Source: Certhia americana
Lineage: Eukaryota; Chordata; Aves; Passeriformes; Certhiidae
Assembly (NCBI GenBank): GCA_018697195.1
Contig: JAGMWU010000105.1
Location: 56,459-120,458, forward strand
Length of the DNA stretch: 64,000 nucleotides
Direction of reading: 5' to 3'
In this document: in pieces, positions 50,801 to 62,556 of the stretch
Position numbering within the stretch: position 1 is the first letter of the stretch
Layout: each line of letters opens with the position of its first letter
Made by a program: the position numbers and the translations under genes
The notes under the pieces: generated by a model
Databases searched by the model: none
Seen by the model: the letters and a program-made list of their open reading frames with translations, nothing else
Told to the model about the DNA's origin: nothing

Positions 50801-53800
50801 CATAATCTGTGCTTGGTCTCCTGAGGGTACGTTTTTCAAACAAGTGCTGTTTGAAAAATGAATTGATGACAAGTTTCACTTGAAAAGCTTATCTTTGCAC
50901 GTGGACTAGGAGTAATATGCATTTGGACATAATAGTACTGGGGTGGGGAACTGTTAAGAATTTGATTCTGAATAGAAATTTCTTGTCACAGTTGCTGGTG
51001 AAAGGCATTTATTTATAAAAGTCAAACAAAATATCAAGGGAGATTTTCATGTGCCTCTAATGCATCATTTCTAACATGGGGTTAGGTGGGCTAGAGGCAA
51101 TGCTAGATTGTTTTAGACATGTTTATTGAGTACCTTTATTTTGTTAATTTTACCTGACTTGGAAAATGAAACTCCTTTTCATAGCAAATCTTTCATTCAT
51201 TATCTTCATACAAAAGTAGTGGACTAGGAAGAGATTTACAGGCAGGAATTTTTTTATTTTGCTGATTGCTCATACACATGTTCAAGCTGAATTATTCTCT
51301 GATCGTATTTTTTCATTTTAACAGAAAGTGCTTAACACAAGGAAAGAAAATATAGTAAAGAACACAGTAGCCAGAATGCCTATACATGCTGTCATTCCAC
51401 TGCTGCATGAGGTAAGAGAACCTGCACTTCTTGTACTGTCATACAAGCCACAAGTGATTTGCTTTCTAGCTATTAAAATCCAGGATAAGTCTCTTTATTT
51501 TTTAAATTGGTTTGGTGCTTTAAGAGGACTGAAATGTTTCTTAATTTATCCCTGATAAACTTTTTATCTTTTCTGGCTGAAGCTTAACCAAAGGACCAAG
51601 TGTCACTGTCAAAGCTAGGGAAGAGCATTAGATCATACATTACTATCTTAAATGATTATGGGGGAAAAGAAAGGGAAGAGATTGAGCAAAAGCTTGTTTA
51701 GTTCATGGCAAACAAGCAGCATTACATCTTCTTTTCAGCTTTTAACAAGGACAATAATTTGAAGCATCAGAAGGTCTGGTTGCTGTACTTAAACTTTGAA
51801 CATCACTTAGTAGTAATTTGAAAAGGGATTTGACTTCTGAACTGCTTATTCAGTGATATTAAATATAAATATACTCTTTCTTTGGACAGAAATACTTTAA
51901 TGCTTAGCCTTGACTGGACATTACTTTTTTGAACCAAACATTGGTTAGTAGCTCTTGTTATGTGAATGATGTTCTATTACATAAGTTAATGGTTCTTTTG
52001 TATTTTAATGTGCTGACCACAAATAAGATTACTTTCTTTTATGGTACTGATCTTAATTGAATTATGCAGATGGCCTGGTGCTGAATGTTTGGTCTTACAG
52101 CACCTCTTAGGCTTATGTTAATGAGATGCTGATTGCTTCCCTGGGACCTTTGTTGGGGAATCTCAGTGCAAGTGTTTAGCTCTGTAACCCCAGTGGATGG
52201 TCAGACCTTTGTGTAACTGTCTGCTCCCAAGCTTGAGATTTGTTGTGTGGAATTGATACTTCCTTCACTTGTTTCCCCCACTTGTCTGCTAAGCAGATAA
52301 ACAGAGATAAAAAAGAAGAGGTTTCCTCCTGCTTCTTCCTGCCAGGTTTAAGCATCAGTGGATATTTTGGATGTTAGGAGTTCCAGCTTTCTCGTAATGC
52401 TGAAACCCAGGTTCTGCAGGTTACCAGCCTGTGTAGAGGGTGGTAGAGCCATCAGTTTAATTTTCTTTCTGTCACTTATCAGAGCCTGGCAGTGTTTAAT
52501 CCTAACAAACCTCAAATGCCTGGAAATTTTTCTGCCCCAGTATTAGAGCTGTCAGTTGATCTCATGTTGGGGTTTTAAACTCATTATGTTTGTTACTTAT
52601 TGCTGATTGGGGTTTTTTTGTCCTTTCAGCTTACAAAGAGATTGCAGGGCAACCCATACAGGTAAGAGACAACTCAGCTGCAGCTCAATTCACCTAAAAC
52701 TTTGTGGTGTTTGTGTTATGGTTCCTTCTGCCATGTCTGTGATAGCTTTCCATAGTAACTGCAATTAAACTGCAGCACCTGGAGTCAAAATCTCACCTCA
52801 CTGAGATTTTTTTTAAAAGAGGAACTTAAAACACTGAAAGCAGTGCTTTGTCAGGGTGGCTGAAGTGAAAGTAAAAAGGGAAAAGAATACCTGAAATGAG
52901 CATGTAACCCTGAGAATGTAACTGAAGGCCCCAAATATTTACATTATGGACCTGATCAATAAATAATATAACTCTCAGGTGTAGAGCTTTCTTAATTATC
53001 AAATTTATTTAGGCATCTCTTAATGTGGTGTTTAATTACAGAACCAACTTCCCCCCCTCCATCTTGTTATGTTGCCATAAGGACAGCTTTGTTGATGGGC
53101 TGTGCTGAGTTGTGGGGGTTAGGTTGGTTTGGGTTTGAGTTTATTTTTCCTAAATATAAATTTGCTCATTGTAGGTGGAGAAGAAATTAGCATGCTTTGA
53201 TCTTTTATTCATTGAGACCATCCACAAAAGATTTCAGAAGCACCAACCCCTGAGCTTGTCTAGTTTAGTCCCTCATTAAAATGTCTGTTCCTTTCCTAAC
53301 AAATAACTTGTACGCCTCATATGGGTAGCCAAACTTTATATTTCCACCTGCAGTGAGCATTTATCTTGCTCTCTAATTAAAGAGGAACACTTAATATAGA
53401 ACATTTAGGTTATTTAGAATGTGAAATGGGTGTCTCTCAGCCGGTATCTCTTCGATATAATTTATTTCTCTTCTCCAGTGCCTCACTAATGGTTCGATGG
53501 CTGAAGTCTGTTTTTACCCTACATGCATCCTACCTTTCTACAGTAAGTACTTTTCATTCATGCCAATGCACTCAAGTAAAACTACATTTAAATACTTAAA
53601 TAAACGTATTTTCTTTCGTCAGGAATCTGTCTCCTGCTCTCTGCATTTGGCAGTGCCCAAATCAATGTATAGAGAGCTATGCTTACACCACTTTTGCTGA
53701 ACCTACTACACATTGCTGATAAATTGCTTGTCTCAGTCAGTCCTGACATAATTATAGCCATCCCAAAATCAAACCAACATAAGTTATGTCACACCTATGA

Positions 53801-55898
53801 GAGGGAACAAAATTATTGCTGAAGAGTAATCTAGCTTGTGTCACTAGATCTTACAGAACTGAGTTTTCTTTGTTCTTGTAATGCTGATTTTGAGACTGTC
53901 TTGGGCATGGACAGATTTATAGGGGAAGGGTGTGCCAAAGTTGGCAGGGTAGGAAGGTAATGCTGTAGCTTGTGAATTAAGTCCAACCTGCCTTACAAGT
54001 GATGGATACAGCACTCTTACTGGGTTAAGAAAAAGATGTTTGGGCAGTGTCAGTCCCTTCTGCCATTTGTTATAGGATTGCTGAGCAGCAGAACTTGCAC
54101 ATGTTGCTGAGGCTGCTTTCGGACCCCGGTGTATGTTCAGTTCCCACTTACACAGCTTTCTGAAGACTGCTTCACCCCTGCCTGTGGCAGAGACTGGAAA
54201 GGAAAAGGAGTCTAAGAACTGCCATGCTTTACAAGTAGATGATACTTCTGAACTTGGCTAAGCGTTAATTGATCAGGCTGCAGGTGGTTCCTGTGAACCC
54301 TCAGCTCTCCCTTCTGTCTAGAATAATGTAAGCAAGTGTTGCTTGCTCCAAACATACAAAAGTAGTTTAAAAAAACCCCAAAAACTTTTGGAATGTGATC
54401 GTCAACAGCTTCTTTTTTTTTTATCTGTCTCTTCTCTCAAGTTGCCAGACCTTATTCCTCAGCTGGGAATGTTATACCAGTTGATGGAGAGCAGAGTAAA
54501 AACTTTGCAAAAGCTTTCCCGTCTGCATGGAAGACTCTTCATTCTTGTTACCCAGGTGAGCTTCAACTACATAACATGGGATGTGCAGGGCTGTTGTTTG
54601 CAGACCTCACTTCCTGTTGGGGTTGTATCTGATGCCATCTGTCCTGCTGGGATGCTGATAACCAGAGCAGACCATTAATTGACTGTCCTGTCAGTCTCTG
54701 CTCACTGTTCTGTCCTGCCAAATGTGTCTGCTCACCCATAGGGTTTTAAAGAGGAATAAATAGGAGGCACTGGGCCACTTTGGAGCAGATGCCTCTCTGA
54801 TTTTACTTTGTCATTTGTACATTTTGGCTGTTAAACCAGCACTGTAAGTGAATTAGTGTGTGCTACCCTTAATGTAGATTTCATTTACATTGTTAGGAGT
54901 TCTGTTGTTTTTTAAGGTTGAAATATATGATATAATCTAAGGCTAATCTGCAAATTCCATTCAGGTTGCAGCATCACAAACAGTTCAGGATGTACCCGAG
55001 GTTAATCAGACTGCAAAACTGGTCTATGAGGATGGTAAGTGTTGTATACTAAGTGTAGCTTAGCTCCTGAATTCACATGCCTACACTTGATAGTTGTTCA
55101 TCATGCTCCTGTGCTTATCTACCAGTGTACAGTCTCCAAGTAGAGGGATAGTTACTCCTAGAGGTACCTAGAGGTAGTTAGTTACTCCTTCCTTGTATCT
55201 TCCTTTTATCTCCTTTAATTCCCTCCCAGCCTTGCATCACAAATGAAGTCAGTGAATTGGAACTTGTGTGCTGCTTTAACTTACCTGTCAACCTAAAATT
55301 TCTAGTGTTACCAGTCCTTGTGCTAAGGTAGATCCAGTGAAGGCACTGCTGTGTTTGAGTCAAGATGACATCAGTGCAGGAGATGTCCTTGTGTGTGATT
55401 GCATACTTCCAGTTTGGCTTTTTTCCTACTGCATCTTCACCTTGTGTATTGGTGACAGAAGTGACCTGGTCTTAACCGGTATTGGTTACCTCATCTGCAG
55501 GTAGAATCAGTTTTGGTATGGAAATAGCACAGTTGGAAGACTTGGCAGCACGTGGGACTGGACTTGTTTGCACAATGACATTTTGAAGCCTGTTCCCCAG
55601 ACTGAGAGATTGTTTTCTCTTTGCAGACTCCTCAGAGGAGGAAGGCTCAGATGATGAGATGATTGGAGATAAAGACTCTGATGTAAGTGGAATTGGACCA
55701 AATCTTCTCCCATTTGCTTGTGGCAGAAATGGTGTGACTGACCAAGGTTTGAACATTTCTGTTTTATTTTTCCCCCAGGAAAACTGGGATGAAGATGAAG
55801 AAAAAGAGGAGCAATCTGATGAACAAGACATGACTGTTGAAAAGGAAATCAATGGTGATTCTGATTTGGAACCAGAAAATGAAAGTGAAGAAGAGTAA
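32816..55898 (+). CDS. WDR43: WD repeat-containing protein 43 (UTP5)
   Basis: Eighteen exons: 32816-33010, 37293-37427, 39857-39978, 43856-43976, 45137-45276, 45758-45860, 46888-46952, 47327-47498, 48001-48087, 49764-49895, 50345-50482, 51325-51411, 52630-52661, 53479-53542, 54442-54555, 54965-55034, 55627-55682 and 55779-55898. All phases agree; total 1953 bases, 650 residues (human 677). The ATG has a strong Kozak context (gcgccATGg). N-terminal WD repeats: [46 protein letters not shown] basic KKRKS stretch follows exon 1, then the UTP12-type C-terminal domain ([33 protein letters not shown]) and an acidic tail (EPENESEEE). WDR43 acts in the nucleolar t-UTP/small-subunit processome in pre-rRNA transcription and 18S processing. 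The N-terminus is shorter than human, lacking a Gly-rich leader. Confidence 0.96.
33011..37292 (+). other. WDR43: WDR43 intron 1 (nothing further recognised)
   Basis: A 4.3-kb intron. Its first about 300 bases belong to the CpG island; the rest is unique-looking with no exon, RNA gene or repeat family that I can name. Confidence 0.6.
38598..38700 (-). mobile_element. Possible degenerate CR1 3' fragment (antisense)
   Basis: In WDR43 intron 2. The string actcagttggaagggatcat followed by caaatcctaactctc, after a cattgaaacatagac stretch, resembles an antisense CR1 3' end. It is short and eroded. Confidence 0.45.
39375..39660 (-). mobile_element. CR1 fragment (antisense)
   Basis: In WDR43 intron 2, ending about 200 bases before exon 3. 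Recognisable antisense CR1 blocks: aggacagccccaggaatcac, ccaaatgcttcttgaactct, gctgtgaccacttccttggg and gagagaagagatcagtgcct, then cctgcccctctgcttccc. It may begin up to about 150 bases further left. Confidence 0.88.
40371..40452 (+). ncRNA. C/D-box snoRNA, SNORD53/92-like (copy 1)
   Basis: In WDR43 intron 3. C box GTGATGA at 40378-40384, D' CTGA at 40409-40412 and D box CTGA at 40443-40446. A short terminal stem pairs ccttgct with agcagg (one bulge). It shares the pre-D' box ggtttcgcttgctgctga and the pre-D box cacttggctgtctga with the two other copies in this gene. Human WDR43 hosts SNORD53 and SNORD92, so this is that family; which ortholog it is cannot be told. C/D snoRNAs guide 2'-O-methylation of rRNA. 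The C' box is poorly conserved here. Confidence 0.8.
40890..41870 (-). mobile_element. CR1 retrotransposon fragment (antisense)
   Basis: In WDR43 intron 3. An older CR1 copy of about 1 kb, eroded but clear. Antisense blocks include gccctcctggccctgcactg, agatcattaatgaaatccag, agtgactggccaccagctgg, atactctgtgagaccttgtc, aaaagcattgctgaaatca and aatcaggttggttagacatg, then gtgcctggaagtagtttcca. It covers the 3' part of the reverse-transcriptase ORF region and beyond, with no intact frame. Ends are approximate. Confidence 0.88.
45377..45462 (+). ncRNA. C/D-box snoRNA, SNORD53/92-like (copy 2)
   Basis: In WDR43 intron 5. C box GTGATGA at 45383-45389, candidate D' CTGA at 45415-45418 and 45422-45425, C' GTGAAGA at 45426-45432 and D box CTGA at 45454-45457. 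A terminal stem pairs atgc with gcat. It shares ggtttcg before D' and ccttggctgtgtctga before D with the other copies. The intron is only 481 bases, and the snoRNA ends about 295 bases before exon 6. Confidence 0.85.
48768..48852 (+). ncRNA. C/D-box snoRNA, SNORD53/92-like (copy 3)
   Basis: In WDR43 intron 9. This is the best formed of the three. A perfect 7-bp terminal stem pairs ggcatgc (48768-48774) with gcatgcc (48846-48852). C box GTGATGA is at 48776-48782, D' CTGA at 48807-48810, C' GTGAAGA at 48817-48823 and D CTGA at 48842-48845. Guide regions: ggtttcgcttcttg before D' and ttctcttggctgt before D. Confidence 0.9.
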
Positions 55899-56945
55899 CA
55901 GCACAAGAGTAATTGTAGCGGTTTGAACAAGTGGGCCACCAAGCTCTTTGATTCTGGATCCCGTTGCTGAAAGATGCTGTATTTGCATATCAGGAGTGCA
56001 GAGCATTGCACAGCCTGTGTGCAGAGGCACCTGTGGGGCACTGCATTTCTGAATCCAGAATGTTTAACCGTGCCAGCCTTCTCTCGCCCTCCTTCCCTGC
56101 GCTTCCTTAGAGAAACATTTCCTCCACCTCCTGGTCAGATTATGCTTGTCATGTGGACATGCATTTGTATCTCAAGTGAAATAAATCTGCCACCGCTGTT
56201 TGTGTGGGAAACTTGGTTCAGCTTTACATTGAATTTGTTTCAAATATTCAAGGATCAAAGACAACTGGTCTAAACCTTCTTTCCATGCTTCAGTTAGCAG
56301 TAGCAAGTGAGCATCCTTCTGATTTTTTTTTTTTTAAAAAAGGAAACAGAAAAAAAAGAAAAAAAGATATTTTTGTAATATTTAAATTCTGTCCTGAAAT
56401 TCTTTTCTTCCCCCTTCATTGGCTTAGCCATACTTTGGCAATATGTAAATGCCAACTCGACTTAAAAATGGATTTTTTCATTTTTTTTTTTTTAGACAAA
56501 TTTGAACTCAAGACTTTTATATGTATAAATCAATGACTTTTCTTGTGCTTTAAAAGGACATTAGAACTATCACTGGCTCCTAACTTTGTTTTAATGGAGG
56601 CTGTATATAAGTTTAATGCTAATCCAGAGGACAGACCATGTTGAGTTGGGTGGGGAGAGGGGAGTGACACAGGGAAAGGAGAAGGTGAATGCTTGTGAAT
56701 ACATAGCACAGAGCTATACCTTTCTTACAGATTTTTAATTTCTCAGTGGCAGAACAAGGACAGCTATTTGCTCAGCTAACGGAAGCTGAAGTGGTGCAAA
56801 CATGTTTTTAAGAGCAAAACAAGGTAAAGGTTTGAGCCATTCACCACTATAATGTACAATAATATATTTGTCTATAAATTGAGCTGTTGCAACTAAATAC
56901 CACCCTCTTTGTAAAGTGAATAAATATACATCTCTTTTACCAAAT
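55899..56945 (+). other. WDR43: WDR43 3' UTR with two poly(A) signals
   Basis: Non-coding sequence after the stop with AATAAA at 56180-56185 (short form) and at 56919-56924 (long form, followed by GT-rich sequence near 56951-56970 of the kind that promotes cleavage). The 3' UTR is therefore about 0.3 or 1.05 kb. It includes T- and A-rich runs near 56325-56370 and 56480-56495. Confidence 0.7.
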
Positions 56946-58879
56946 ACCTGTCCTGTGGTGGTGTTTGTTGAGAGACCCTAGGTAGCTTCAGGTGATGGTT
57001 AAAGGTGAAATGCTGGTTGTGGAAAGTAGATTTCTAGTGAAGGAGGAAGGCAGCCTAAAAGGTTATGATGTTCTCCAAAGCATCTTCTTACAGACTTCCT
57101 GTCTCTCTCCCTTTTAGTCGTATCCCTTGATTTTTCCACAGCTTGGTTTGCACTGGGGTTTCAGCATTGTCTGGAAGTGCAGGGGCATTGTGTCCTGGAC
57201 AAAGCTGGAAGAAAACCGGAGGTACAAGGGCATCAGGGTGAGGCTTTCACAGTCTTCAGAGGATCTTAACTGACAGTAAATCACGGCCTTACTACTGTAT
57301 AAGGCTGGGCTTTATTTGTTTTCAGTTCTGAGATGCTCTGAAAAGTGCCAACACTTGTACATTGTGTGTACTGAAGTCACCATAGGAGGCTGTAAACTGG
57401 TGTGTCAGTTTCTAAGGCAATCCTGCTGTCACTGTGCAGGCAGGCAAAAGGGGTGTGAATGGAGGGCTGTTCTCTTTGGGTGAGTGAGTGCTGCTCTGCT
57501 GAGCTTTTGAGGTCTGGAGTAACGCAAGGAGCCAGTTGTGTTTCGGTCCTGCAAGGTCCTCCCTGTGTCTGCATCCCAGCTCTTCCAGAAGTTGAAGCAG
57601 AAGCCCTGGACTGGGGTGAAAGAGCAGGGGAAATCCTGTTTGCACTGTTCGGGTGTGGGGAATGGTGGCACCACTGCCCCTTGTTACCTGTAAGGTTGGC
57701 AAAGTCCATCATTCCCGTGCACCAGAAACTGTTCCAGGAGTGGGGTTGGGAGAGAACCTGGCAGCAGGAAGAGCAGGGGAATCTTAAGAGCATTTTGTTC
57801 ATTAGTTCTCAGGGACATTTAGATTCTGTGAATCTGTTTCAGTGAGAGCCAGCTGGTGGCAGGGTGTGAGTTGTAGTCTTTTGCTTTGGGGTTAAGAGAG
57901 TCAGTTCACCCTGTCCTCAGCCCTCAAGCAGCTGTTCTTTGTGACACTGTGGCTGTGGTAGCTACAAACAATTGGGCTCTTTGGTCAAAAATTGCCCTCC
58001 CCTGAGAGCTGCTAACTGACAATGCTCTGCACTTCATAATCCTTAAAACTGTCTGCAAAGCCAAGGTCTCAGCCATTTGAGGACTAAACTGTGTGTCCTC
58101 CTTTGCCTAGAGAGGTTGGAAATGGGATGGGTCCTCCCTTCTAATCTAACCCTGCTAATTTGGGGGCAATGAAGAGAATGAGGACAGACCAGCTGCTCAT
58201 TTGGAGCAGTGGAGGTTGGATAAAAATCTGTGAGAAGTCCAGTGCAAACCTCTGCAGTTAAGCAGCCAAGAAATCAATTGGATGGAAACCCTCAGGTGTA
58301 ACTTTTGGTTTCATTTGCCCAGCTATTACCGTGTCTCATTTATAGGTGTGTGTTTAATGTCCCACGGCAGGGCCTCTGGGACTTTTGTTTGCTGTGTTTC
58401 ATGCGGTGCCCTTCCCAGTTACAGGAGATAAGCTGCCTGTGCTAAGGAGCAATACCGGAGATGGCCAGCGGGTGCCAGACCAGTTGCACAAAATTCCTTG
58501 TATCACCGGGCAGCAGGAACAGCCTGTGATCGCCTTTGAGATGGTGTAAGAGCATTACTAAATGCACCCTGATGTAAGGTGGGGTGGTTCACGTTCTTGT
58601 CTCTTGTTATGCTCCTGCTTCCAAAGGGACTTAGGACCCCAGCAGCCCTTGGGGTGAGAAGTGTTTTTTGCCTCTCTTCCTAAGTATTTCAGCGTTCTGT
58701 CTGATTCTTGGAGGTTTCAAAGGGAAGTAAGAGCTGCCTGTGTGGGATGTGTACCTGTGTCTGTTAAATGCTGTGCAGTGTCAGAGTTATGGATGTTTTG
58801 CTTTTGGCCTCCCTCTGTGCTGTGGGAAGTGAATTATTTGTTTTTAAAATACCCCAACAAAACAAACACGTTTTTGGGT
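56946..58879. other. Intergenic, nothing recognised
   Basis: About 1.9 kb without a recognisable gene, RNA or repeat family. Open frames around 57377-57845 overlap on both strands and show no family resemblance. Confidence 0.5.
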
Positions 58880-59345
58880 TTATCTTATAAATGACTTATT
58901 AGGGTTTGGTCTGGTTTTGGTGTAATTTTCCTGGTAATTATTAGTGTTTGGAGTTTTGTGAGGGTAATTACTGGGGTTTGGTTTTTTTCTGGGATAATTT
59001 TTAGTGTTTGTTGTGTTTTTGATGTTGTTTTCAGAGTAATGATTTGGATTTGGGTTGGTTTTAGGGTTCTTTTCAGGGTTTGGTGTGTCTTTGATGTAGT
59101 TTTCAGAGTAATTGTTTAGTTTTGGTTTCTTAAAGTAATTATTGGGGTTTGGTGTGGTTTTGGTGTAGTTTTCAGGGTAATTATTAGTGTTTGGGGTGTT
59201 CTTAGGGTAAGAATTGGGGTTTGGTGTGTTTTTGGTGTAGTTTGCAGAGTAATTATTAGTGTTTGGGTTCTTTCTAGGATAATTATTAGTGTTTGGTGTC
59301 TTTTTGATGTAGATTTGAGGGTAGTTAGAAGGTTTTTTGTTGCTT
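58880..59345 (+). repeat. C-poor, G/T-rich tandem repeat of about 70 bp
   Basis: Repeats of a unit such as ggggtttggtgtggttttgg, then tgtagttttcagggtaatta, then ttagtgtttgg recur about six times with variable spacing. The + strand is almost free of C. The phrases tagggt and cagggt recur, but there is no run of perfect TTAGGG telomere repeats. Confidence 0.8.
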
Positions 59346-59356
59346 TTGGAAATCTT

Positions 59357-59402
59357 GATTAGATTAGATTAGATTAGATTAGATTAGATTAGATTAGATT
59401 AG
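59357..59402 (+). repeat. GATTA pentanucleotide microsatellite
   Basis: Nine uninterrupted copies of gatta directly follow the 70-bp repeat. Confidence 0.97.
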
Positions 59403-60869
59403 AGCAGTGAAAGCTTTGTACAGGTTTTCACCCACCCCAACCCCGACCTGCGGCAATGCCCCCCTCCGGGGGATGCCTGCTCTGTGCCACGGGGCTCAGG
59501 AGGGGCCAAAGCACCAGGGAGACCTTTGGGAAACGGGGCTTTCCCTCTCCAAACCTCACAGGAACTTCCTAAATCAATTTGGCTCCTGAAAAGTGGCATG
59601 CCAGCATTAACATGAGTCTCTGTGGGAGGATCTCCACGGGGATAAAGCCCGATGAGGAGGGGGATAAAAGCACAATTAAAAGGGGTGAAAACACAATTAG
59701 AAGTGGTTGTGGTGTGGAAAATGCACTGGACTGTTCCAAGCTTCCTTTCTTCCCTGGTTTTGTCATTATCTCATAAGCTGCTGGAACTGCAGGAGAAGGG
59801 GAACTTGGCCCTGGAATCCCCTGGCACCTGTGGGAACGTTGCCAAGGCTGTGAAGGAGCTGAAAGCCTCGGGTGGCCTGTGCTGGGGTGGTGGGGGGAGC
59901 GGCGCTGCCCGAGGCTGTGTCCCACCCCAGGAGTTCCTCTGGCCTCCCTTAGGAGGATACCCTGGGGGATTTGTCTTAACAAAGGCTTCTGAGCCTGTAG
60001 GCTTCTGGCTTCCTGTAAATATTGATTTCTATTTTTGTCTCTGAAAGCACAGCATCCATCTCCTGCCCTCCCTGCTACTCCGTGTCCACTGAACTGGGCG
60101 TGCGCTTTCCCGAGCTAATAAAAACCCTCCCTGCCATTCTGCACTTTCCAGAGGAACAGCATGAAGCGTCCCCTTTGGTTTTCTCCTCCCCACAGCTTTA
60201 GCCTGACTTGTGCTCCAAGACCGGAGTGACTCTTATAGCTGTCTCTGTGTGGTGAATTGTTTGTTTGGTGGGGGTTTTCTGCAAGTTTGGGGCTAAAACA
60301 TGGTGTGTAAGCAAAGGCCTTTTTTGGTAGCATTAGATAAATGCTTTTCCATGAGGTGTTGAAGGTGAGTTGTTTCACAGCTTGAAAGCAGGCTGATGAG
60401 GACACTCCTTTAAGCAAAGCTTGGCATATATTGGAGCCATTAATTCAGCAGGGTTTTCAGTGTTCCTGTGTTGGTTTTCTGTGCATTTGACTAATTGTCA
60501 GTGTTCCTCGCACAGCACGGGTGTTCCACCTAGTGTTTTTCAGTAACAGCAAGCCACTGCGGTGCAAAGCAAGAATAATCTCCAAAAAGTGGTTTGGGTT
60601 TTTCTTTCTGTTTTGGTGGTGCTGGGGGTTTTATTTTGTTGTTTGTTTGCTTTTGGTTTGTTTCATATTTTGTTACCCAACAGTCTTTAATTCCACGAGC
60701 ATGAGTTTTAAAGTTTCCTCCAAAATCTTGGAATGCATTTCCCCATTCTGCTCCATTGCTAGGCACCGTTTCCCTTAGGAATTGCCTTCTGCCCTCCACC
60801 TTCACTGCCCTGCTTAGAATAGACTTTGGATCTGTGCCATTGGGATTTGTGCATTAGTGTAGAAAGGTA
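59403..60869. other. Intergenic, nothing recognised
   Basis: About 1.5 kb of mixed-composition non-coding sequence, with AATAAA near 60118 and GT-rich stretches near 60590-60665. No homology to a known protein is seen in the short frames. Confidence 0.45.
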
Positions 60870-61200
60870 GAGAGTTTTGGGTGGGTTATTTTAGTCATGT
60901 TTCGGGTCAGTTGTAGAACTATGAGTTTGGTGAGTGGGTTTAATTTATTTTTTATTTCTTATTGGTAGTGGTTCTTTCAGTTTAAGTGTGTGTTTGAGTT
61001 TTTTTGGGTTTTGAAATATTTGTTTGGGAGGAAATGGATGTTTAATGGGTGGAAATGGTGTTTTTGGGCTGGTACTAGTGGGATTTTTCTGATTTATTTG
61101 TACTTGGGTTTATTTTATTTTTTGATAGGATTAATTGTTGTGGGGTTGTTATTGTTTTTTGGTTTTGTTTTTTTTTTTTTACATTAGCAGTAGAAATAGG
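60870..61200 (+). other. C-depleted T/G-rich stretch
   Basis: The + strand is nearly free of C for about 330 bases, rich in ttt, ggg and tgg, with a T-run at about 61170-61180. No tandem period is obvious. A frame at 60990-61187 is Phe/Leu/Trp-rich only because of this composition. Confidence 0.6.
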
Positions 61201-62150
61201 TTTTGTTTTGCTATGTTTTGAGGGGATTAGTGAATCCAGAGTACTAGGGTTGACTAAGGTTTTATATTTTTGTGGCTCTGATGTGTAGGGTTAATGAATG
61301 TCTAGAGTTTAAAATATAGATTAAAGTACAACATAAAAAATATATATAAAACTATAAATACATGAAATAGAAACAAATATTAAATAAAAGTATAATATCT
61401 CTAAATATGATATATAATATAAATAGGAGTCTAAGTATTATTATAACATATCTCTAAAAATATAGATTATGATTCTGAATTAAAAAATATAAGCATAAAT
61501 AAAGTTTAAATATAGTTTAAAATAATGGGTTATTTTATTTTCATTTGTTTAATCACAGGGTTTTCTTAATATAACTCTAAATGCTATAAGAATAAAACCA
61601 TAATTATGCAAGTACATAATTAATACACAGATATCTATACATATAAAATATAAGCAATATGAATATAATTGATACACAGTAGATAATATAAATAGGGTGG
61701 TTTATATGTATTGTTATAATGTATCATAAATAGATTTAAAGGTAATGTACAAATATGAATGATAAAGATCAATATGAAAAATCTAGGTATAAAAATATTT
61801 CATAACGTTTAAGAAAAAAGATTTTTGGGTTTTGATTGAATTAGTGGCAGGATGAATTGACAAATAATGTGAACATAAATTACCTAAAAATATAAATATA
61901 CAACTACGTAATAAATACATAAAGGAGTAGAAATATATACAGACATAAAATCTAAATAAATGTAGGTAATACAATCCTGTATCTAGAATATATAATGTGA
62001 AGAATAGTGTATATATTAAATTAATCTAGATGGTGCTACATATTCTATTCTTGTACAGATATATAGAGTACATGAATATAAATGGATCTAAATCCAAATA
62101 TTGAAGTATAGTTTAAAATAAGGGGTATGTTGGTATTTCTTTGGTTACAG
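61201..62150. repeat. AT-rich satellite, left flank of the composite repeat
   Basis: Very AT-rich sequence with internal repeats about 260-305 bases apart. The motif tttaaaataatgggttat leading to cacaggg occurs near 61518, with variants near 61808 and 62113. A second motif, gataatataaatagg, recurs near 61425 and 61685. The block at 61262-61340 (ttttatatttttgtggctct...tctagagtttaaaatataga) recurs near 63561, past the GC-rich core. No coding potential. Confidence 0.8.
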
Positions 62151-62215
62151 GCAGGGTTTCTTTACTTCTGGCCCCGGGGCTTTTTTTGGGGGGGGGGCAT
62201 TCGAACGGGCGGAGT

Positions 62216-62556
62216 TTTTCCCGTGGGGCTTCGGCACGCAGTGCTGCCCACGGTTTGGGCCAGCGCGGTACTGCAGCCACCGCGCCGAGCGGCATTGCTG
62301 CCACCTGTGGGCAACAGCGCGGTACTGCAGCCACCGCCCAGCGGGCGTGCTTGCCACCCTGTGGTCACAGCGCGGTACTCATCCACCGCCCGAAGCGGCA
62401 GTGCTGCAACCGTGTGGGCACAGCGCGTACTGCAAGCCACCGCCCGAAGCGGCAAGTGCTGCCACCGTGTGGGCACGAGCGCGGTACTGCAGCCACTGCC
62501 GAGCGGCAGTGCTGCCCCCTGTGGGCAAGCGCGGTACTGGCAGTCCACCGCCCTAG
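62216..62556 (+). repeat. About 53-bp GC-rich minisatellite, 5-6 copies
   Basis: The phrase gcgcggtactgcagccaccg followed by ccgagcggcagtgctgccac and gtgtgggcac repeats from about 62260, with starts near 62312, 62368, 62423, 62479 and 62529. Many copies differ by single-base insertions or losses in homopolymers. Frames across it are artefacts. Confidence 0.92.

Noticed and set aside
58880..59345. Interstitial telomeric repeat
   Set aside because: There are no tandem TTAGGG units, only isolated tagggt phrases in a longer degenerate repeat.
60870..61200. Nuclear mitochondrial insertion
   Set aside because: The C-poor strand bias prompted the idea, but the frames I translated on either strand matched no mitochondrial gene I know and contained stops.
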